Shown piece by piece: positions 60,341 to 64,000 of a stretch of 64,000 nt of DNA. The stretch is from the IMG/VR virus record IMGVR_UViG_3300008624_000005, positions 1 to 64,000 of that record. One strand, 5' to 3'. Position 1 is the first letter of the stretch. Every line of letters begins with the position of its first letter. A program made the translations under genes and the position numbers. The notes beneath the pieces were generated by a model, which worked only from the letters and a program-made list of their open reading frames with translations, had not been told where the DNA came from and ran no database searches. Source of the DNA: a virus.

Positions 60341-63300
60341 TTAACTCCAATCCTCTACTGATATTGCGGTTACTGAATCTCCGTTTTCTATACCAAATCG
60401 TACTAGCACATGTTTATGAGTTGCTAAACCAGTATTTGCTGTTCCTAAATCTAAATTAGCATATGCATTTGTTAATACTGTATTAACCGCAAATGCTCCT
60501 TGGTCTGCGGCTGTACCTTGTCGTCTTACACCATCTGATCCGTTGCCGCCAGCACCTGTATTTGATCCTGGAAATTCTGCTCCACCATATAATGTACTAC
60601 AATCTAACCAACCATTTAAACCACTTGTGTTATCGGTATCGTATCCTGGAAATGCTATATAAAGAGATGATACTTTTCCCGATATCTTAATAGCAAATTT
60701 TGCCATACTATTTCGTTGGAAACACATTGTAAAATATTGTGTAACACTAGACAGTCTACCACCACCACCGAGATCTGCATTTGCAGGTAAGTAACCTGAC
60801 GAAAAATCTTCTAGTGTGTGTTTAATTTCATTTAAATAACATCCTGCTTCATTTGTACCAGGTAATGTATCATTTTGACTATCCCATGCATATGTTGTAT
60901 AATAATTGTTACTTGTATCTGTATAAGCAGGATAATCATGATCTGTTCCTGTCCAAGGACCATTAATACGTATTAAATCTGGTGCTCCGCTAACTGCCGC
61001 ACCTACAGTTATATTATTAGGTAATGCCGCTTCATCTAATGTTGGAGATTCGATCCAATACATTAATTTTGTAGTATCTGTGACATTAGCACCAGAACCA
61101 TTTACGTTTTCTGCTCTTGATTTTATTTTTCCGTCTTTTCCTAATCCTGAACCATTTATATTAACAGTTAAATCATTTAATGTAACTGGGGTACTAACAC
61201 CTACATTTTTATTAGGAACATATCCATGAAGATTTGTATGAGTTTTTACACTTGGAGGTAACATATCATCATGGGTATAAGTCTGGGTAGATATTGCAGT
61301 TCCAGTATCATTACTAATTGTAAGAGGTGTTGTTGTGTATCTATAAGTTTGCCCTGTAAGATTTGATAATGTTTGACCTGTTATAGATATACTAGCACCG
61401 GTATTATAAAACGCAATACCAGACATATATCTATATGTGGCTGTTCCTGCTACTGAAGTTCCCCATCCAGCAATTGTCGGAACATCAGTCATATCATCAT
61501 ATACCCATTTGGCTTGATAGGTTGATGTTCCATCATCGTGCTTTAATTGCATTGTATTGTAACCTATCGGAACTGTAGGGAAATGTACTTTTGCTACAAA
61601 TTCTTTATAAAAATTATCAGGATAAGTGTTATGGTTTAAAAGATTTGCGTCACGTTCAGCAGTAATTTCTAATTGTCCGCTTGCATCTACATTTCCTGAA
61701 CTATCATATCTGTTTACTTGAGGCGATCCATTAAACACTACCATACCATCTGGTGATCCATCAGCTGATTCATTGATATGGGCTTTTAATGTTCCAGCAT
61801 ATGTACCATTTGATGGAAATTCGTTACTCCATTGCGTTGTATCAGAAACCATAGAAGATGTTACTTGCCTGTTAACAGCGGTTGAGGCAGGTGGTGCCGA
61901 AGACCCGGCGGTATTATCATCTGTATCATCACATATGTGAGGTTGGGTACCTACACTGGACGGAGGATTTATAGTAGAACCTGTTAACCCATCTGGTGCA
62001 GTAGGTGCTTTTCTTATTTCAATATAATCTGCTTTGTTTTCAGTATCATCAGTACCACCAGCATAACTATTATCTGTAGATGTAATTAATTTTACAGTTC
62101 GTAGTAATGGTGATCCTGTATTAGTATATGTATTAGTTGGATTTTCTGCTGAACTTGTATTAGAATCTCCAAAATCCCACGAATATGCTGGGTTAAGAGA
62201 GACGCCATTATCTGTTAATCCTGTAGATGACCCTGTAAATTGTACAATATTAGATGCACCATTAGCATCGGCTCCACCATTAACAGGATCATATTTTATA
62301 AAATCAAATCCTATTCGAGGATCTACATAATCAGGACTACCATTTGCTGAAGTATTTTGATTTGTAAATGCTCCGCTAAATCCTGCTCTAGGATCTACAT
62401 TAACTGTTATAGTTGTTACAGATGTTGTATCTGAATTATTAGAGCCTCTTAAATTTTGTGCTTTTAAGGTTACATCAAATGTTTCTGCAACAAGATCATC
62501 TGCTAAAGTAAAATAATGTTCTATATCATTGAGATAATCACCATCAACATTACTACCGCCTGTTACAACTGTATCGCTTGTTGAATCGCCCCAATCCCAT
62601 GTAAATGTTGTATCTCCCCAAGTGCCTAAATTTGCAGAAGTATTTGTAAATCTTACAGGATGTCCTTCTTGTGTATTAGTTGCACCTTGAGCATTAGTAT
62701 CTCCAGATTCATCATTGTTACCTGTTATTAAGTTGTTTACATTAAAAGATGCAACAGGTTCTATATATCCGCTAATATGATCTGTTTTTTCTAAACTAGC
62801 AGTAGCACCTACACCTCCTTGGGCGGTTGTACTTCTACACCAAACTTTAGGAGACCATTGTGTATCTGCTGTAACCGTATTGCCACCTACATCATAATCA
62901 TATGTGTGTGTTTTTGTAGATGCCCATTCGATCCAATTTGATTCAACATGAGCATTATCACCATTAGTATTAGCACTTGCAGGAAATTTTGAACCGTCTC
63001 CAAATTCAATCATCCAATAATGTGTATACAACGATGCTGATGTATCAAATTCTATTTCTCTACCTGCTTGTGGGCCTCCTAGATCAACTACTGTATCATT
63101 ATTTGTTGTAGTCCATGCAGGTTCAGGTGCAGGTGTCCATAGTTCAACTGCGGCATCTTTTTTATAAATCGAATAACTACCCTCTGTTAATCCTGTTGTA
63201 CCTGTTGCAGATTGACATTTTAATGTCATAGTTACATTAATATCACCACCTGCAACAGATGTAAAACTTTGATCATAATATCCGTTGCTTATTGTAGTTG

Positions 63301-64000
63301 TATCGTTTGCTACATTAACTGTATTAGCCGGTGTTGTAACATCTTCAAACTCCCAATCTGCATGAGTAGCGTCTCCTGGATTCGAAATAGTAAATCTTAC
63401 AGTTAATGGCACAGCAGGAGATGCTCCGCCTTCTAATGGAGAATTAGTAAATGCCGCACCTTGAACATATGTATTATTTTTTATATTTTTAATAGTTTCG
63501 TTTAACCCATCCATTGCATCAGTTATAGTACCAGTAACGTCAAACCCAGATAACAATGTGCCTCCACTATAAGTAGAACTTTTTTGATAATAGGCTCCGT
63601 CGTTAAATGTTGTATCAGTTGGTGCTCCTAACGCACCACCTCCGCCTCCAGCTGAAGCAGGAGAATTTATCCAAGCCGCTCCATCCCAAGTTAATACATC
63701 GTTGGCTTGAACACTTGTTATAGTTGTATCTGTTAATCCTACTACAGTTCCTGCGGCACCTGCTTGATTTATCCATTTGTTATTTGAAGAATCCCACGTT
63801 AATACATCTCCTCCTGAAGGAGTTGTTATTGTAGTATCAGTTAATCCTGATACAGTTAATGCACCTGCATCTGTTAAATCTACTTCAGTTTGTTCATAAC
63901 TCATCCAGTATGGTTTTCCGTCTGCTTTTGTATAAAAATATCCACCTTCACCATCTGCTGGTTGTGTTGGCGTAGACCCTTGTTCGGTTGATATATGAAT
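60341..64000 (-). CDS. PKD-domain tail fibre protein, N-terminus beyond the window
   Basis: The frame is open from the stop at 60341 to base 64000. The 32 codons before the ATG at 63904 stay open (ending FYTKADGKPYW), so that ATG is internal and the true start lies outside. At least three PKD-like motifs are visible, counting from the ATG at 63904: YWMIEFGDGSKF near 297, TWDWGDSTSDT near 435 and YSWDFGDSNTSS near 575, each followed by a Tyr- or His-rich strand. PKD domains are Ig-like carbohydrate- or protein-binding modules of extracellular proteins. The N-terminal part has LTDTTIT modules like those of the next fibre. The C-terminal part is beta-rich and unassigned. Confidence 0.75.
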   Translation of the reverse strand: MHISTEQGSTPTQPADGEGGYFYTKADGKPYWMSYEQTEVDLTDAGALTVSGLTDTTITTPSGGDVLTWDSSNNKWINQAGAAGTVVGLTDTTITSVQANDVLTWDGAAWINSPASAGGGGGALGAPTDTTFNDGAYYQKSSTYSGGTLLSGFDVTGTITDAMDGLNETIKNIKNNTYVQGAAFTNSPLEGGASPAVPLTVRFTISNPGDATHADWEFEDVTTPANTVNVANDTTTISNGYYDQSFTSVAGGDINVTMTLKCQSATGTTGLTEGSYSIYKKDAAVELWTPAPEPAWTTTNNDTVVDLGGPQAGREIEFDTSASLYTHYWMIEFGDGSKFPASANTNGDNAHVESNWIEWASTKTHTYDYDVGGNTVTADTQWSPKVWCRSTTAQGGVGATASLEKTDHISGYIEPVASFNVNNLITGNNDESGDTNAQGATNTQEGHPVRFTNTSANLGTWGDTTFTWDWGDSTSDTVVTGGSNVDGDYLNDIEHYFTLADDLVAETFDVTLKAQNLRGSNNSDTTSVTTITVNVDPRAGFSGAFTNQNTSANGSPDYVDPRIGFDFIKYDPVNGGADANGASNIVQFTGSSTGLTDNGVSLNPAYSWDFGDSNTSSAENPTNTYTNTGSPLLRTVKLITSTDNSYAGGTDDTENKADYIEIRKAPTAPDGLTGSTINPPSSVGTQPHICDDTDDNTAGSSAPPASTAVNRQVTSSMVSDTTQWSNEFPSNGTYAGTLKAHINESADGSPDGMVVFNGSPQVNRYDSSGNVDASGQLEITAERDANLLNHNTYPDNFYKEFVAKVHFPTVPIGYNTMQLKHDDGTSTYQAKWVYDDMTDVPTIAGWGTSVAGTATYRYMSGIAFYNTGASISITGQTLSNLTGQTYRYTTTPLTISNDTGTAISTQTYTHDDMLPPSVKTHTNLHGYVPNKNVGVSTPVTLNDLTVNINGSGLGKDGKIKSRAENVNGSGANVTDTTKLMYWIESPTLDEAALPNNITVGAAVSGAPDLIRINGPWTGTDHDYPAYTDTSNNYYTTYAWDSQNDTLPGTNEAGCYLNEIKHTLEDFSSGYLPANADLGGGGRLSSVTQYFTMCFQRNSMAKFAIKISGKVSSLYIAFPGYDTDNTSGLNGWLDCSTLYGGAEFPGSNTGAGGNGSDGVRRQGTAADQGAFAVNTVLTNAYANLDLGTANTGLATHKHVLVRFGIENGDSVTAISVEDWS

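Noticed and set aside
63902-63904. ATG as start of the PKD fibre
   Set aside because: The frame stays open for 32 codons upstream with fibre-like sequence to the window edge, so this ATG is internal.

Overview
The window is part of a large, A+T-rich, T4-like marine myovirus genome. Two baseplate wedge proteins are recognisable: gp25 (33348-33722) and gp6 (29787-33344). They are followed by giant virion and tail-fibre genes. Promoter-like sites resembling the T4 late box TATAAATA, short leaders, overlapping genes and nearly complete coding coverage support this. The phage prs product looks like an alphaproteobacterial enzyme and the base composition is very A+T-rich. Together these suggest a SAR11-like or other marine alphaproteobacterial host, but that is inference. 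No tRNA, insertion sequence, integrase or CRISPR was seen.

Layout from left to right. (1) 1-9990, minus strand: four N-terminal-twitch type radical SAM proteins (the first cut by the window edge), a short protein resembling a PLP-dependent aminotransferase, three GT-A-like glycosyltransferase candidates and two proteins without assignment. Most of these genes overlap, so they look translationally coupled. (2) 10004-33722, minus strand: virion genes, with gp25 and gp6 first, then a 4065-residue structural protein and three further structural proteins. (3) 33858-40665, plus strand: an inverted island of accessory genes headed by a strong sigma70-type promoter. It has a zinc-ribbon peptide, a PRPP synthetase, a frameshifted 2OG-Fe(II) oxygenase, small membrane and coiled-coil proteins and, behind a second near-copy of the promoter, two tandem lipoproteins. 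(4) 40662-64000, minus strand: one continuous gene train. Its upstream (right) part encodes at least five fibre-like proteins, including one fused to a complete PQQ-type glucose/sorbosone dehydrogenase propeller. Its downstream part encodes a DUF4376-like tail-fibre accessory protein, a Cys-cluster/coiled-coil protein, a U32-like Fe-S domain fused to a methyltransferase, a second 2OG-Fe(II) oxygenase, a DUF401-like membrane protein, and a small copy of a fibre C-terminal module.

Regions 2 and 4 would build the baseplate and a varied set of receptor-binding or carbohydrate-binding fibres. The enzymes at their downstream ends (radical SAM, glycosyltransferases, 2OG oxygenases, Fe-S/methyltransferase fusion) are placed as if co-expressed late with the fibres. 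Modification of virion proteins or surface glycans is the simplest hypothesis, but nothing in the sequence proves it. The plus-strand island looks early-expressed and host-directed, with nucleotide precursor supply and envelope proteins.

The most notable items are the dehydrogenase-fibre fusion, the radical SAM array, the U32-like/methyltransferase fusion and the early tandem lipoproteins. The only intergenic stretch over 100 bases is 33723-33857, which holds divergent promoters.
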